Counted from the stretch's first letter, positions 45,510-54,420 are shown. The stretch: DNA of 64,000 nucleotides from Winogradskyella echinorum (GCF_014297365.1 NZ_JACOQD010000001.1:62001-126000); one strand, 5' to 3'. The notes: generated from the letters alone by a model not told the origin. A program made the numbers and translations.

Positions 45510-47366
45510 CTATTTTTTAATTACTCTTTGAGTATGCAAAATGCTTCCTTTACTATTAAATATTTTAATTACATAAATTCCTTCAGTTAGCTTAGACAGG
45601 TTTAACTTTACCTTTTTAGCTGTAATTCTTTTTTTGTCATAAACTTCTATACCATATAAATTATATACTTTAATATCTACCTGACTATTTTTACTTAAAG
45701 CGTAATTAACGATCTCTGTTCCATCCTCAATCAAGGTAGGAAAAACTTCAAAATAAATTTTTTCTTCTTTTATATTATTGATATTTATGTTATATCCTCG
45801 TTTAGCCATTGTTGGTGCTGGTGGACAATTTAATGCAATGGATTCATCAATCTTAAGATCAATATAACCACCAGAACTTGGATAATAATCTCCACTCAAT
45901 ATTTCAATATTATTTCTAGCTCTAAATTTTATTTTTGCTTGAGCAGACACATCATTATTATCCATTTTTATTTCATAAGGTGCCGTTACTAATTTATAAA
46001 ACCAAGGTCTATATAAAATCCTGTTTTTCACCTCAACTGTGCCATATGGTTCTGCCATATCTTTTGCCATTTTTACAGCTTTATACGCATCAAGTTTGCC
46101 TGCTCCCAACTTCCCATGATATGATAAGTTTTGGGGTAAGGTATCTATTTTTATAGCTGTCAATTTCAAAATAGTTTCAACCTCTTTTGGATCAATACAA
46201 TAATTTACATCAAACATCAATGCTATAGTACCTGCTACAATTGGCGCTGATAATGAAGTACCTTGATCCTTGAAACCATATCCATTCGTTACATTAGTCC
46301 CTAATCTTTTAACTTCAGATATATGATAACCTGGGGCTACAATATCTATGGAGTCGTTATGCTGAAAAGGGCTTGACACCCCATTTCTTATTCTATCATG
46401 TCCGTTATGAAAAACTTGATAGGTAACTCCATCACCATAATCAAATGTTATATCTTTATGACCTATAGCAGATACAGAAATAACATTATTATGAGAGGCT
46501 GGATAATAAAACTTTGTAGCATCAAAACCACCACCATTACCCGCAGCAGCAACTGTAACAACACCTCTATCGTTAATATCTGCATATAGAGTATTAGTTA
46601 TTGTTGGTGGATTTGTAGATGTATTATCATACCAACTTGCATTTACAACTTTTACATTATCCAATTGTGATAGATCATCTAACACACTTGCATTAAGACC
46701 AACTCCTCCATATATATAGGATTGATGTCCTATAGCAGCAATGCCTTTAGAATTGTCTGTTTCTGCTGCTGCATTAGAAGCTACTCTTGACCCATGATCA
46801 TGACCATTAATATTATTTGAACTTGCATTAACTGCAACTGTTAATGTGTTTATCAAATCCTCGTGATTTGTCATAAAATTGGTATCCGCAACCCCAATTA
46901 TAATATCTGATGAACCCGTAGTTATGTCCCAAGCTTCTTTAGCTCTAATAAAATTTAACTCTTCTTGGTCATCGACAGTATACCCTCCATTAGTTCCAAA
47001 ATCATTTGGATCTAATAGCGTTTTACCAGTTGCATTCTCTACTCTAGGATAGTAAGTTTTATAGTTGTTATACAAATTGTCCATTAATGCTAAGTCATTA
47101 CAAATAATCATATAAATGTTCTGTAATGAAACTTGATTAGAGTTTTTAAACACTCTGTTAACATCATAAATTTTATAAGAGTTAATAAGGTTGTCTAAAC
47201 TTTTATTCCCTGTTTTTGTCGAACCCATAAGTTTTCCATTTGCATCATGAGAAATCTCAGGTATATATTTTGAATTAGGTATCTCCGCAAAAAACACTGA
47301 ATTTTCCTGAGCAAAAACATCTGAAAAACAAATTAGTAGTATTAAAATAAATATCTTAACCTTCAT
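45510..47366 (-). CDS. T9SS-secreted subtilisin-like (S8) serine protease
   Basis: This 618-residue protein has a signal peptide (FILILLICFSDVFAQ) and a prodomain up to about residue 130. The S8 catalytic triad is visible: Asp161 in IIIGVADTNF, His191 in NGHDHGSRVA, Ser371 in DQGTSLSAPIVAGT, with the oxyanion Asn277 in AAAGNGGG. The C-terminus is a T9SS sorting domain (YFEVFPTLIEDG to LHTQRVIKK). It is predicted to be exported through the T9SS as an extracellular or surface protease. It is 2 bases from the tail-fibre-like gene and likely shares its transcript. The module is flanked by identical terminator hairpins. Confidence 0.92.
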   Translation of the reverse strand: MKVKIFILILLICFSDVFAQENSVFFAEIPNSKYIPEISHDANGKLMGSTKTGNKSLDNLINSYKIYDVNRVFKNSNQVSLQNIYMIICNDLALMDNLYNNYKTYYPRVENATGKTLLDPNDFGTNGGYTVDDQEELNFIRAKEAWDITTGSSDIIIGVADTNFMTNHEDLINTLTVAVNASSNNINGHDHGSRVASNAAAETDNSKGIAAIGHQSYIYGGVGLNASVLDDLSQLDNVKVVNASWYDNTSTNPPTITNTLYADINDRGVVTVAAAGNGGGFDATKFYYPASHNNVISVSAIGHKDITFDYGDGVTYQVFHNGHDRIRNGVSSPFQHNDSIDIVAPGYHISEVKRLGTNVTNGYGFKDQGTSLSAPIVAGTIALMFDVNYCIDPKEVETILKLTAIKIDTLPQNLSYHGKLGAGKLDAYKAVKMAKDMAEPYGTVEVKNRILYRPWFYKLVTAPYEIKMDNNDVSAQAKIKFRARNNIEILSGDYYPSSGGYIDLKIDESIALNCPPAPTMAKRGYNININNIKEEKIYFEVFPTLIEDGTEIVNYALSKNSQVDIKVYNLYGIEVYDKKRITAKKVKLNLSKLTEGIYVIKIFNSKGSILHTQRVIKK

Positions 47367-47368
47367 AA

Positions 47369-48148
47369 CTAATCTATTTTAGATTTCAATACCTCTATCT
47401 CTTTTTTCAACTCAATTGTATAAAGTGTTAGTTCCTCTATTTTTTGCAGCAAGAGTTTATTCATTTCGCCTAAATCAATACCGCTCTCTTCAACCTCTTC
47501 AGCACTTGGAATATCTTTTAGATGTCCATTTTCTTTAATATATTTCTCAACCTCTTCAAGAGTTGGTAGTTTATAACTTTCCTCGAATACATAATCAGCC
47601 CAATCCGTATAAACTTTGACTCCATGAGCTCTGACTTTGCCTTCTACAGATAATTTGTAAGTATCAGCCCCATCAACGAAAGACATGGTCCCTATACCTA
47701 TACTTCCAGTAGAAAAGAAGTTTCCTTCAACTTTTGCGCTTCCATTTTTAATAACTAGCTTATGTCCTTCACTTAGCAAATAACTTCCAGTACTACCTAT
47801 TACTAATCTTGAATCTGAATAAGGCATATGCAAAAACATTGAGGTATCACTTCCGAGAATACCAACTTTAAACAAGTCTGACCCTAATCGATTTTTTAAA
47901 GCCATATAGGTAGATGCATCATTATAACTCACACTAAAAACACTCTTATCAGTGTTATTTTTCATTGCAAAATAAAAGTGGTCTGCCGAAGGTTCATACC
48001 ACATTCTATATGGGTTTTTTCCAGTATTATACTCTCCAATTCTCAAAGTTTGCGTTGTAAATAATGCACCAGAACTATCTGTTGTCCATTGAGCATGTAC
48101 AAAATTAAAAAGCATTAAAGTGCTTAATGATAAAACTAAATTTCTCAT
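47369..48148 (-). CDS. Exported tail-fibre-like protein with C-terminal coiled coil
   Basis: This 259-residue protein has a signal peptide (LVLSLSTLMLFNFVHAQ), a central beta-rich region with SIGIGTMSFVDGADTYKLSVEGKVRAHGVKVYTDWADYVFEE, and a C-terminal helical region (EMNKLLLQKIEELTLYTIELKKEIEVLKS) that should form a coiled coil. This is the common Bacteroidota family resembling the C-terminal part of phage tail fibres or S74-type proteins. It probably trimerises on the surface. The gene precedes the T9SS subtilase by 2 bases; a protease-substrate or protease-anchor pairing is possible. Confidence 0.85.
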   Translation of the reverse strand: MRNLVLSLSTLMLFNFVHAQWTTDSSGALFTTQTLRIGEYNTGKNPYRMWYEPSADHFYFAMKNNTDKSVFSVSYNDASTYMALKNRLGSDLFKVGILGSDTSMFLHMPYSDSRLVIGSTGSYLLSEGHKLVIKNGSAKVEGNFFSTGSIGIGTMSFVDGADTYKLSVEGKVRAHGVKVYTDWADYVFEESYKLPTLEEVEKYIKENGHLKDIPSAEEVEESGIDLGEMNKLLLQKIEELTLYTIELKKEIEVLKSKID

Positions 48149-48307
48149 AATATATTAGATTTAATTGTTAATAATTCAGATTTTGAATTATGAGCTCAAA
48201 GAGTTCATTACAACATTTTTTAAGGGTAAAATGTTATTTGTTGGTCAACAAAAATTAAATCTATTTAAGGAATTTAAAGTTATCAAAAAAAAAATTATGA
48301 CAAAAAA

Positions 48308-48337
48308 AAAGAGAAACACTTTTCAGTATTTCTCTTT
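48308..48337 (-). terminator. Terminator hairpin after typA side, identical to 45438-45467
   Basis: The same AAAGAGAAA/TTTCTCTTT stem with the inner ACT/AGT pairs recurs, with identity over about 33 bases to the copy at 45435-45467. Here it lies just past the end of typA (stop at 48362) and before the tail-fibre gene start. The downstream T run suits termination of typA. Confidence 0.75.
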
Positions 48338-48361
48338 TTAAATTTATGACTCTGTAAAGTC

Positions 48362-50161
48362 TTAAAGGCTTTTATTACGTTTACGATCTACTTCTTTCAA
48401 CCAAATTTTACGTAATCTTAAGTGGTTTGGTGTTACCTCAACATACTCGTCTTTTTGAATATATTCTAAAGCTTCCTCTAAAGAAAACTTAATAGCAGGT
48501 ACAATCTTAGCCTTATCATCTGCACCAGAAGAACGTACGTTACTTAACTTTTTAGTCTTCGTTACGTTAACCGTCATATCATCTCCTCGAGAGTTTTCAC
48601 CAATTACTTGACCTTCATAAATATCTTCACCTGGATCTACAAAAAACTTACCTCTATCTTGTAATTTATCAATAGAATAAGGAATCGCTTGCCCATTTTC
48701 CATAGATACTAACGATCCGTTTTGACGTTCTGGAATTCCACCTTTTAGTGGTTTGTAATCTACAAATCGGTGAGCCATAATAGCTTCACCAGCAGTAGCC
48801 GTTAATAATTGATTACGTAAACCAATAATACCACGAGATGGTACTATAAATTCGCATACCATACGATCTCCTTTAGCCTCCATGCTAAGCATTTCACCTT
48901 TACGCATCGTTACCATTTCAATAGCCTTACCCGAAACGTGCTCTGGTAAATCAATAGTCATTTCTTCAAAAGGTTCGCATTTTACACCATCAATTTCTTT
49001 GATGATTACTTGTGGTTGACCTATTTGTAATTCATAACCTTCACGACGCATCGTTTCGATTAAAACTGATAAGTGTAATACACCACGACCAAATACCATA
49101 AACTTATCTGCACTATCAGTTTCTTCAACTCTTAGCGCTAAGTTCTTTTCTAATTCTTTGGTTAATCTATCTTTAATATGGCGAGAGGTTACAAACTTAC
49201 CGTCTTTACCAAAGAAAGGCGAATCGTTAATTGTAAATAGCATACTCATTGTTGGCTCATCGATTGCGATGGTTTTTAATCCTTCAGGATTTTCGAAATC
49301 CGCAACTGTATCACCAATTTCAAAACCTTCTAAACCTACAATAGCACAAATATCACCTGTCTGTACTTCTTCTACCTTCAGTCGACCTAAACCTTCAAAC
49401 GTATGTAATTCTTTAATTTTGCTCTTTACAATAGAACCATCTCTCTTAACTAAAGAAATTTGCTGACCTACTTTAAGACCACCTCTTGTTAATCGGCCAA
49501 TTGCAATACGACCTGTAAATGAAGAGAAATCTAACGACGTAATTAACATCTGCGTTGTTCCTTCTTCAATTTTTGGTTCAGGAATATGCTCTATAACCAT
49601 ATCTAATAATGGCTCAATGTTTTCAGTTTCATTTTTCCAATCATCACTCATCCAGTTATTCTTAGCAGAACCGTAAACTGTTGGGAAGTCTAACTGCCAT
49701 TCTTCAGCACCTAATTCAAACATTAAATCGAAAACTTTTTCGTGCACCTCATCTGGTGTACAGTTTTCTTTATCAACTTTGTTTATAACCACACAAGGCT
49801 TTAAACCTAAGTCAATTGCTTTTTGTAATACGAAACGTGTTTGTGGCATTGGGCCTTCAAAAGCATCAACTAATAGTAAAACACCATCAGCCATATTTAA
49901 TACACGCTCTACTTCACCGCCAAAATCGGCGTGACCAGGTGTATCAATGATATTTATCTTAGTATCTCTATAAACAACAGAAACGTTTTTAGAGGTAATT
50001 GTAATTCCTCTTTCGCGTTCTAAATCGTTATTATCTAGAATTAAGTCTCCTGTATTTTCATTTTCACGAAATAACTGGCAGTGATACATAATTTTATCTA
50101 CCAAAGTGGTCTTTCCGTGATCGACGTGTGCAATAATTGCAATGTTTTTAATATTAGCCAT
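48362..50161 (-). CDS. typA: Ribosome-associated GTPase TypA/BipA
   Basis: This 599-residue translational GTPase has G1 AHVDHGKTTLVD, switch RGITI, G3 DTPGHADFGGEVERV, G4 NKVDKE and G5 GSAKN. The C-terminal BipA-specific domain contains SRGIIGLRNQLLTATAGEAIM and ENSRGDDMTVNVTKTKKLSN. The length matches typical TypA of about 600 residues. It binds ribosomes under stress and aids 50S biogenesis. A TAnnTTTG promoter lies just upstream. Confidence 0.97.
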   Translation of the reverse strand: MANIKNIAIIAHVDHGKTTLVDKIMYHCQLFRENENTGDLILDNNDLERERGITITSKNVSVVYRDTKINIIDTPGHADFGGEVERVLNMADGVLLLVDAFEGPMPQTRFVLQKAIDLGLKPCVVINKVDKENCTPDEVHEKVFDLMFELGAEEWQLDFPTVYGSAKNNWMSDDWKNETENIEPLLDMVIEHIPEPKIEEGTTQMLITSLDFSSFTGRIAIGRLTRGGLKVGQQISLVKRDGSIVKSKIKELHTFEGLGRLKVEEVQTGDICAIVGLEGFEIGDTVADFENPEGLKTIAIDEPTMSMLFTINDSPFFGKDGKFVTSRHIKDRLTKELEKNLALRVEETDSADKFMVFGRGVLHLSVLIETMRREGYELQIGQPQVIIKEIDGVKCEPFEEMTIDLPEHVSGKAIEMVTMRKGEMLSMEAKGDRMVCEFIVPSRGIIGLRNQLLTATAGEAIMAHRFVDYKPLKGGIPERQNGSLVSMENGQAIPYSIDKLQDRGKFFVDPGEDIYEGQVIGENSRGDDMTVNVTKTKKLSNVRSSGADDKAKIVPAIKFSLEEALEYIQKDEYVEVTPNHLRLRKIWLKEVDRKRNKSL

Positions 50162-50184
50162 AACTGATGCTGATTTTAAGCGCG

Positions 50185-50192
50185 CAAAGGTA
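50185..50192 (-). promoter_or_regulatory. Promoter -7 box of typA
   Basis: The minus strand reads TACCTTTG, an exact TAnnTTTG match, about 24 bases before the typA start. Confidence 0.6.
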
Positions 50193-50355
50193 CGTCTTAT
50201 TATCGGTATTGCGTTAATTAAATGTTATAATTTCATTTTTAAACAACTAGAGTTTGTAACTTACGTTATAGAACTAATTAATAGTAATAAGCCTATCCTT
50301 TTAAAATCAATCGCTAATTGGGCTGTTTACATCTAAACCCTTAAACTAATAACAG

Positions 50356-50715
50356 ATGAAAACAATTAGCAAGTACACTAAGTTTGTACCATATTTATAT
50401 TTTTTATCAATAATTATTTATTGGTTTACTGACCTCAACAAAAGTGAAGGAATTTCTGCATATCCAATTTTATTATTTGGCATTCCTTTTTTGTGGCAAT
50501 TAATTAAACCAAACAGAAAATTAAATTTCTCGTTAGGAATCGTTTTTGTTTGCCTATCATCTTATCTTATACTAGCTTATTTAACCGATTTATTTCATAT
50601 TATAAATTGGACAGTTTCTGCTAAGAAATTTCTTTTTTATGGAGGATTTTTGGTTGTAGTTAATTTTTTAATGTCGCTCTGGATTGTTAGAAATAGCATA
50701 AGAAAGGTATTTTGA
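50356..50715 (+). CDS. Small integral membrane protein of unknown function
   Basis: This 119-residue protein has four hydrophobic segments (YLYFLSIIIYWFTDL, YPILLFGIPFLWQLI, SLGIVFVCLSSYLILAYLTDLF, FLFYGGFLVVVNFLMSLWIV). It has a basic start and a short basic end. No conserved motif was recognised. It lies alone between typA (divergent) and the kdsA promoter. Function unknown. Confidence 0.7.
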   Translation: MKTISKYTKFVPYLYFLSIIIYWFTDLNKSEGISAYPILLFGIPFLWQLIKPNRKLNFSLGIVFVCLSSYLILAYLTDLFHIINWTVSAKKFLFYGGFLVVVNFLMSLWIVRNSIRKVF

Positions 50716-50814
50716 AAAAGATGTTAGACTGTTGTGCCTTCAGAACAAAGAATCAAGACTTAATCTTTTAAATTTAACAAACTCATCAACTTAAAAAGTA
50801 ATCAAGATTAATAC

Positions 50815-50822
50815 TATCTTTG
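50815..50822 (+). promoter_or_regulatory. Promoter -7 box of kdsA
   Basis: TATCTTTG is an exact TAnnTTTG match about 25 bases before the TTG start of kdsA, supporting that start. Confidence 0.6.
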
Positions 50823-50847
50823 TCACCTAATATTTAAGTCTAAAACT

Positions 50848-51660
50848 TTGATTACTATTCCAAAATTAAAACATACCGAATCAGATAATTTTTTCTTGCT
50901 TTGCGGCCCTTGTGCCATTGAAGGAGAAGATATGGCATTACGTATTGCCGAAAAAGTTATTTCTATTACAGACAAACTTGAAATTCCTTACGTGTTTAAA
51001 GGTAGTTTTAAGAAAGCTAATAGAAGCAGAATTGATAGCTTTACAGGTATTGGAAATGAAAAAGCTTTAAAAATTCTTAGAAAAGTTTCTGAAACTTTTG
51101 ATGTGCCAACGGTCACTGATATTCATGAAGTTTCTGATGCAGCAATGGCGGCAGAATATGTTGATGTGTTACAAATACCTGCATTTTTAGTCCGCCAAAC
51201 CGATTTGGTTGTAGCCGCTGCAAAAACAGATAAGGTAGTCAATTTAAAGAAAGGACAATTTATGAGTCCTGAAGCTATGAAGCATGCCGTACAAAAAGTG
51301 AAGGATGCTGGTAATGATAAAGCTTGGATTACAGATAGAGGCACTATGTTTGGTTACCAAGATATGATTGTAGATTTTAGAGGCATCCCAACGATGCGCC
51401 AATATGCACCAACGGTTTTAGATGTAACACACTCGTTACAACAACCTAATCAGAGTATTGGTGTAACTGGTGGACGACCAGATATGATTGAAACGATTGC
51501 CAGAGCTGGAGTTGTAAATAATGTTGATGGTTTATTTATTGAAACCCACTTTGATCCTGCAAATGCTAAAAGTGATGGTGCTAACATGCTGCATTTAGAT
51601 AATTTAGAAGGATTATTAAGTAATTTAGTTGCTATCCGTAAAACAATTAAAAGTTTATAA
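50848..51660 (+). CDS. kdsA: 3-deoxy-D-manno-octulosonate 8-phosphate synthase (TTG start)
   Basis: This 270-residue enzyme condenses PEP and arabinose 5-phosphate to KDO 8-phosphate for lipopolysaccharide. Family blocks are LLCGPCAIEGEDMALRIAEK, VFKGSFKKANRSR, PTVTDIHE, ITDRGTMFGYQDMIVDFRG, VTGGRPDMIETIARAG and ETHFDPANAKSDGANM. The N-terminus starting at TTG aligns with KdsA (short strand then KHTESDNFFLLCGPC), and no ATG or GTG start is available in frame upstream. A promoter box sits about 25 bases before. It overlaps the next gene by one base. Confidence 0.96.
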   Translation: MITIPKLKHTESDNFFLLCGPCAIEGEDMALRIAEKVISITDKLEIPYVFKGSFKKANRSRIDSFTGIGNEKALKILRKVSETFDVPTVTDIHEVSDAAMAAEYVDVLQIPAFLVRQTDLVVAAAKTDKVVNLKKGQFMSPEAMKHAVQKVKDAGNDKAWITDRGTMFGYQDMIVDFRGIPTMRQYAPTVLDVTHSLQQPNQSIGVTGGRPDMIETIARAGVVNNVDGLFIETHFDPANAKSDGANMLHLDNLEGLLSNLVAIRKTIKSL

Positions 51661-52193
51661 TGATTAAGAGACAGCTTGTAATAGTATTTTTATTACTAAG
51701 TTGTTTTTGCTTTTCTCAATCTGGTGAAAATGAAATACCAAAAGCCCCAACTAAGTTTGAGGTAATTGTATCTCCTGGAGTTTTTATTCAAAAAGAAATT
51801 TTTACTGAATTTAATATTATAATTGGTAAAATAAGTGACGATTTTCCTCCAAAAATGTTTCCAATTGTTGGAGTTGAAGGTTTAAGAATTGGTCTAGAAA
51901 CTAATTTTAATGGAAATGACGAATTTATTATAGCACCAAAATTAGGCTATGAAATTTCTCTAACTTTTTTCTCAATTAGATTATCTGCGCTTAACTATTT
52001 TAAAAACCATCAATCTGAATTTAGAATTCTACCAGAAGTTGGAGCAAGTCTTGGAGGTATGTTTAACCTTACTTATGGCTATGGAATTAGTTTTAAAAAT
52101 TCAATCCGTAGTATTTCTAATCATAGACTAGCTTTAAGCATTAACTTAAACAAGCGATTACATAAAGCTAACATTAGATTATTAGGCTTATAG
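51660..52193 (+). CDS. Exported beta-barrel-like protein of unknown function
   Basis: This 177-residue protein has a signal peptide (QLVIVFLLLSCFCFSQ). The rest alternates strands (ITLTF-type, DDFPPKMFPIVGVEGLRIGLETNF, GYEISLTFFSIRLSALNYF, LPEVGASLGGMFNLTYGYGISF), as in small outer-membrane barrels. Its ATG shares one base with the kdsA stop (TAATG), so translation is coupled. Function unknown. Confidence 0.75.
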   Translation: MIKRQLVIVFLLLSCFCFSQSGENEIPKAPTKFEVIVSPGVFIQKEIFTEFNIIIGKISDDFPPKMFPIVGVEGLRIGLETNFNGNDEFIIAPKLGYEISLTFFSIRLSALNYFKNHQSEFRILPEVGASLGGMFNLTYGYGISFKNSIRSISNHRLALSINLNKRLHKANIRLLGL

Positions 52194-52199
52194 CAGTGT

Positions 52200-52586
52200 T
52201 TACCTTTTTGATTGTTTAGGTTTTAGTATTAACTTAAATGGATTAGTGTTAATTTTTAATTGTTGCTCAATGACATAAACAATAACTTTATCATCAATAT
52301 CATCAACCGACTTGTAACGTAACGACATTACTGTTTTTCGATTTTCTGTAACATAATGCTCCTTGTACTCTTCAAAGCGTTCTCCATGCCAAAAGGCCAA
52401 ATCCACATAATCTTTAGATTGATTAAAGTAACATAACGGAATACCATTGCAGTAATAAAACGGAAGTCTCCATTTATACAACAATTCAGTATTTGGAGCT
52501 ACCGCTTCAACTATAGTCTGAAGTTGAAGTAATATAGATTTATACGGTTCTGGTTGTTTTAGTATATAAGCTTCGGCAGGATTCAA
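52200..52586 (-). CDS. DUF1801 (YdhG/YdeI-like) protein
   Basis: This 128-residue cytosolic protein starts PAEAYILKQPEPYKSILLQLQTIVEAVAPNTELLYKWRLPFYYCNG, the typical beginning of the DUF1801 family. It then has DLAFWHGERFEE, and ends basic (KPKQSKR). The family is of uncertain function and includes iron-related Fra/YdhG proteins. It is convergent with the preceding gene and 8 bases from the membrane protein upstream on its own strand. Confidence 0.85.
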   Translation of the reverse strand: MNPAEAYILKQPEPYKSILLQLQTIVEAVAPNTELLYKWRLPFYYCNGIPLCYFNQSKDYVDLAFWHGERFEEYKEHYVTENRKTVMSLRYKSVDDIDDKVIVYVIEQQLKINTNPFKLILKPKQSKR

Positions 52587-52594
52587 AATAAGTT

Positions 52595-52948
52595 TTAGAA
52601 CAGTCTAATTAATCCAATTACAATTAACGCAATACCAATAATCGCTTTAAAAGGCATTAGTTTAGAAGATAATTTCCTTAAACTAGCTTCTAATGCTGGC
52701 ACTTTACCAAAAACATGTGTAAGTAATAAAATTCCACCAAGGATACTCACTATATTGTAAAGGACTCCACTCCAAAATACTAATATTGCTAATACAATAA
52801 GAGCTCCACCTATTACAGTTTGAAAAGGTGCCAATACACCTGCTATCTTATTAAAAAAATTGCTTTCGCCATCCCATTTATCTAATGTTGCTAGTCCAAG
52901 TAATACTCCACCAGAAATATTAGCTATTGTTAAAAGTAAACCGATCAT
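52595..52948 (-). CDS. Small membrane protein with four transmembrane segments
   Basis: This 117-residue protein has four hydrophobic segments. The two halves look alike: ITIANISGGVLLGLATL / GVLAPFQTVIGGALIVLAILVFWSG and IVSILGGILLLTHVF / LMPFKAIIGIALIVIGLIRLF, suggesting an internal duplication. No motif for activity was recognised. It precedes the DUF1801 gene on the same strand. Confidence 0.75.
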   Translation of the reverse strand: MIGLLLTIANISGGVLLGLATLDKWDGESNFFNKIAGVLAPFQTVIGGALIVLAILVFWSGVLYNIVSILGGILLLTHVFGKVPALEASLRKLSSKLMPFKAIIGIALIVIGLIRLF

Positions 52949-53030
52949 AATCTTAAGTTCATTTAATTATTAAAACATAAATTTAATCAAATCCATAAAA
53001 TTTATTTGCTGAAACCGAATATTTTATTTT

Positions 53031-53047
53031 ACTTTGTATTTCAAAGT
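53031..53047. promoter_or_regulatory. Palindromic operator ahead of the membrane-protein operon
   Basis: ACTTTGTATTTCAAAGT has ACTTTG/CAAAGT arms around five bases and is the exact reverse complement of the site at 54386-54402. It lies at the promoter of the operon (10 bases before 53058 is the start region), so it probably binds the winged-helix regulator encoded at 54073. Confidence 0.7.
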
Positions 53048-53057
53048 ACTTTTTATT

Positions 53058-53669
53058 ATGAGCAACGAAGATTATTTAAAAGACATTAGCGAGATTAAAA
53101 ATTTAATGAATAAATCGTCTCGTTTTATTTCATTAAGTGGTTTATCTGGAATCTTAGCTGGTATCTATGCGTTAATTGGAGCTGCTATTGCTTATTATTT
53201 AGTAATGAATTACAGCGATGGAACATTATTTATATTTCATGGTTGGGTATTTTGGACATGTATGGCTGTACTTTTAATGATAGCTGTACTTAGTGCCATC
53301 ACAGGTATAATTCTCACCACAAGAAAAGCAAAAAAGAATAATGAAAAGATTTGGGACATCACCTCTCGCAGATTGCTCTTTAACTTTCTCATTCCACTTA
53401 TTGTTGGTGGGCTTTACTGTATGATTATTTTAAATCAAGGAAGGTATGGACAAACTGGTGGTTTAATGCTTATTTTTTATGGATTGGCTTTAGTAAGTGC
53501 TTCAAAATATAGTATAGGAGACATTAAATATTTAGGATATATTCAAATTATTTTAGGACTAATAGCCAGTTATTATCCAGGTTATGGATTTTGGCTTTGG
53601 GTAGCAGGTTTCGGAATTATGCACATTGTATATGGTACTTGGATGCATTTTAAATATGATACTAAGTAA
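53058..53669 (+). CDS. Membrane protein, six transmembrane segments
   Basis: The frame opens at 53034, but MSNEDYLKDISEIKNLMNKSS at 53058 is the natural start. The protein has 203 residues and about six segments (SGLSGILAGIYALIGAAIAYYL, FWTCMAVLLMIAVLSAITGIILTT, FNFLIPLIVGGLYCMIIL, GLMLIFYGLALVSASKYS, YLGYIQIILGLIASYY, FWLWVAGFGIMHIVYG). Similar proteins are often found beside small winged-helix regulators in Bacteroidota. A palindromic operator lies just upstream of the start. Function unknown. Confidence 0.82.
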   Translation: MSNEDYLKDISEIKNLMNKSSRFISLSGLSGILAGIYALIGAAIAYYLVMNYSDGTLFIFHGWVFWTCMAVLLMIAVLSAITGIILTTRKAKKNNEKIWDITSRRLLFNFLIPLIVGGLYCMIILNQGRYGQTGGLMLIFYGLALVSASKYSIGDIKYLGYIQIILGLIASYYPGYGFWLWVAGFGIMHIVYGTWMHFKYDTK

Positions 53670-53670
53670 G

Positions 53671-54039
53671 ATGAAAAAAAGTAGCAGTCTTTTATTAACT
53701 GTAATATTTCTTATTACAATATCATGCAGTCTAAACAAAGGAAAGTTTACAATTACTAATGACAGTGATTTTGATATTGATTCTTTGAGTATTATACCAG
53801 ATTCTAAAAAGAAATTAATTGCCTTAAAAAAAGGCGATATTGTAAATCATAGCATATTAATGGATGAAGTAAAATCTGATGGAAGGTATTATTTATCCTT
53901 CAAAAAATCAGGAACAAATCAAATTGTTTCACAAGGATTTGGATATTATACTAATGGGTATCAAATTGAAGATGTGATTAATATTAGAATTTTAAATGAT
54001 ACTATTTTGATTAATGGTAAGTTTAACAATTCTTATTAG
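53671..54039 (+). CDS. Small lipoprotein of unknown function
   Basis: The longer frame overlaps the preceding gene; MKKSSSLLLTVIFLITISCSLNKG at 53671 gives a clean lipoprotein signal. The mature part (about 105 residues) starts with SLNKGKFTITNDSDFDIDSLSI, suggesting a small beta-sandwich. It directly follows the membrane protein gene and precedes the winged-helix regulator, so it belongs to the same unit. No family was recognised. Confidence 0.75.
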   Translation: MKKSSSLLLTVIFLITISCSLNKGKFTITNDSDFDIDSLSIIPDSKKKLIALKKGDIVNHSILMDEVKSDGRYYLSFKKSGTNQIVSQGFGYYTNGYQIEDVINIRILNDTILINGKFNNSY

Positions 54040-54049
54040 AGAAATGAAA

Positions 54050-54067
54050 TTTCTGCCTTCGCAGAAA
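54050..54067. repeat. Short intergenic palindrome before the regulator
   Basis: TTTCTGCCTTCGCAGAAA has 7-base arms around CTTC and lies within the 33-base spacer before the winged-helix gene. It could attenuate expression, or be a dispersed palindromic element. Confidence 0.5.
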
Positions 54068-54072
54068 GTATT

Positions 54073-54366
54073 ATGAGTATAATAAACAACATAAATAAAC
54101 TATTTGACCATAGAATAAGACTAGGTATTATGTCTGTTCTAATGGTAAATGAATTTGCAGATTTTAATATGCTAAAAGAGTTATTAGGTGCCACAGATGG
54201 CAATTTAGCAAGCCATACAAAAGCTCTAGAAAAAGCAGAGTATATTTTAGTTGAAAAACAATTTATAGGAAGAAAACCAAATACAAGATATAGTGCAACA
54301 AAATTGGGGAAAGCAGAATTTAAAAAACATATTGAAGCCCTTGAAAAACTAATAAAGAAAACATAG
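54073..54366 (+). CDS. Winged-helix transcriptional regulator
   Basis: This 97-residue protein is a single wHTH domain: FDHRIRLGIMSVLMVNEFADFNMLKELLGATDGNLASHTKALEKAEYILVEKQFIGRKPNTRYSATKLGKAEF. DGNLASHTKALEKA is the recognition helix and ...PNTRYSATKLG the wing. It resembles the DUF24/PadR-ArsR-like small regulators common next to DUF4173 membrane proteins in Bacteroidota. Palindromic sites with identical arms lie before the operon and just after this gene, so it probably represses both. No ligand domain is present. Confidence 0.88.
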   Translation: MSIINNINKLFDHRIRLGIMSVLMVNEFADFNMLKELLGATDGNLASHTKALEKAEYILVEKQFIGRKPNTRYSATKLGKAEFKKHIEALEKLIKKT

Positions 54367-54385
54367 TCATTTTTTTTAATCTTTT

Positions 54386-54402
54386 ACTTTGAAATACAAA
54401 GT
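54386..54402. promoter_or_regulatory. Palindromic operator between the regulator and DUF4173 genes
   Basis: ACTTTGAAATACAAAGT is the exact reverse complement of the 53031-53047 site. It lies 18 bases before the DUF4173 start, in a promoter position. Binding of the winged-helix regulator is inferred. Confidence 0.7.
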
Positions 54403-54420
54403 ACTTTTAATAACCCAAAT

